From positions 310,001 through 374,000 of the forward strand of contig NC_022792.1 of NCBI RefSeq assembly GCF_000504085.1: 64,000 bases of DNA, given 5' to 3'. Of the stretch, positions 63,462 to 64,000 are shown one piece after another (the first letter of the stretch is position 1; every line of letters begins with the position of its first letter). Under the pieces are notes generated by a model that was not told the DNA's origin, ran no database searches, and worked only from the letters and a program-made list of their open reading frames with translations. The position numbers and the translations under genes are program-made. The stretch comes from Pseudothermotoga elfii DSM 9442 = NBRC 107921 (GTDB taxonomy: Bacteria; Thermotogota; Thermotogae; Thermotogales; DSM-5069).

Positions 63462-64000
63462 TTGATAGCAGGAAAAAAACAGAGAAGTTTTAAAGAACTT
63501 GGGCCACTTGTAGCCCTTATGAGCCTTGCTATTTTTACCACTGTACTGAATCCGCGTTTTCTGACAGCTTTTAATCTTCAAGCTTTGGGAAGACAGATTG
63601 CTATATTTGGCCTTTTAGCCATAGGTGAAACATTTGTCATCATTTCCGGTGGAGGTGCTATAGATCTCTCTCCAGGATCTGTGGTGGCTTTAACCGGTGT
63701 CATGGTGGCATGGCTCATGACCCATGGGGTTTCAGTGTGGATTTCCCTGTTCCTGATCCTTCTGTTCTCACTGGGAATAGGTGCATGGCATGGAGTATTT
63801 GTCACAAAACTTAAGGTACCTGCATTTATAATCACCCTCGGCACTCTTACCATTGCACGCGGTATGGCTGCTGTTATCACCAGAGGATGGCCTGTGATAA
63901 ACCTGCCAGGTTCATTTTTGAAAATCGGTCAGGCTGATTTTTTAAAGATTCCAGTGCCAGTTTGGATTTTGATTGGAGTGACTCTGATTGCTGATTTTTT
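63462..64000 (+). CDS. Ribose/xylose-type ABC transporter permease, N-terminal part
   Basis: About 179 codons from TTG 63462, behind GAGGGGGAG (63447-63455), open to the right edge. The protein starts MIAGKKQRSFKELGPLVAL and has RbsC-family blocks: ALGRQIAIFGLLAIGETFVIISGGGAIDLSPGSVVAL, WHGVFVTKLKVPAFIITLGTLTIARG. It would be the membrane channel of a monosaccharide importer. A permease as first gene after xylR matches the T. maritima xylose transporter order (TM0112 first), so xylose is the likely cargo. Confidence 0.85.
   Translation, partial: MIAGKKQRSFKELGPLVALMSLAIFTTVLNPRFLTAFNLQALGRQIAIFGLLAIGETFVIISGGGAIDLSPGSVVALTGVMVAWLMTHGVSVWISLFLILLFSLGIGAWHGVFVTKLKVPAFIITLGTLTIARGMAAVITRGWPVINLPGSFLKIGQADFLKIPVPVWILIGVTLIADF

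Overview
The window comes from a thermophilic bacterium of the order Thermotogales, most likely a Pseudothermotoga-type species (formerly Thermotoga). The evidence is gene content and order: an outer-sheath (toga) pair with an Omp-alpha-type S-layer-homology rod protein followed by a beta-barrel partner; the order gyrA-archease-lexA-STAS-rpiB; a class II (B12) ribonucleotide reductase behind rex; a xylooligosaccharide operon with GH3 and CE7 enzymes and a ROK regulator; and heavy use of GTG and TTG starts behind strong AGGAGG-type ribosome binding sites. The genus call is inference; no database was searched.

Layout. 1-7.3 kb: start of an aminotransferase gene (-), a membrane protein (+), a ccdA/thioredoxin-fold pair (-), then ompA-like, ompB-like, a nucleotidyltransferase and an AI-2E family membrane protein (+). 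7.3-15.1 kb (-): one long gene string, from a dihydrolipoyl dehydrogenase through a three-part FAD/Fe-S amine dehydrogenase to an ECF-S-like membrane protein, yajC, secD and secF. 15.2-18.8 kb: mgsA, a probable IS200/IS605 remnant, a MarR/SDR pair, the large SRP RNA, a pyrimidine-dimer glycosylase gene and an unexplained structured intergenic region. 18.8-24.8 kb: groES-groEL behind a CIRCE operator, a YitT protein, a flippase-like protein, mreB and mreC. 24.8-31.0 kb (-): a tightly packed string of MoaD-like, ThiF-like, plsC, DUF151 nuclease, polyprenyl synthase, a lipase-fold protein without its nucleophile, and a TPR protein. 31.1-36.0 kb (+): PfkB kinase, alcohol dehydrogenase, rex, nrdJ.

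36.1-43.9 kb: a GntR regulator and a DUF1292 protein (-), then a complete six-gene uptake operon (+): BMP-family binding protein, double ATPase, two permeases, RpiR regulator and FGGY kinase. 43.9-52.6 kb (-): metallo-beta-lactamase protein, metG, gyrA, archease, lexA, STAS, rpiB and a histone-deacetylase-family enzyme. 52.8-64.0 kb (+): peptide-type ABC transporter, GH3 glycosidase, CE7 esterase, ROK regulator, then the start of a ribose/xylose-type permease.

Main regulatory observations: nearly identical promoter/operator blocks precede the xylooligosaccharide transporter and the last permease, which ties both to the ROK (XylR-like) regulator; a perfect NrdR box, overlapping the rex stop codon, precedes nrdJ; a perfect 17-bp palindrome lies just downstream of a consensus promoter for the BMP/RpiR/FGGY operon; a CIRCE element controls groESL. 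No tRNA, 5S/16S/23S rRNA or CRISPR array was recognised.
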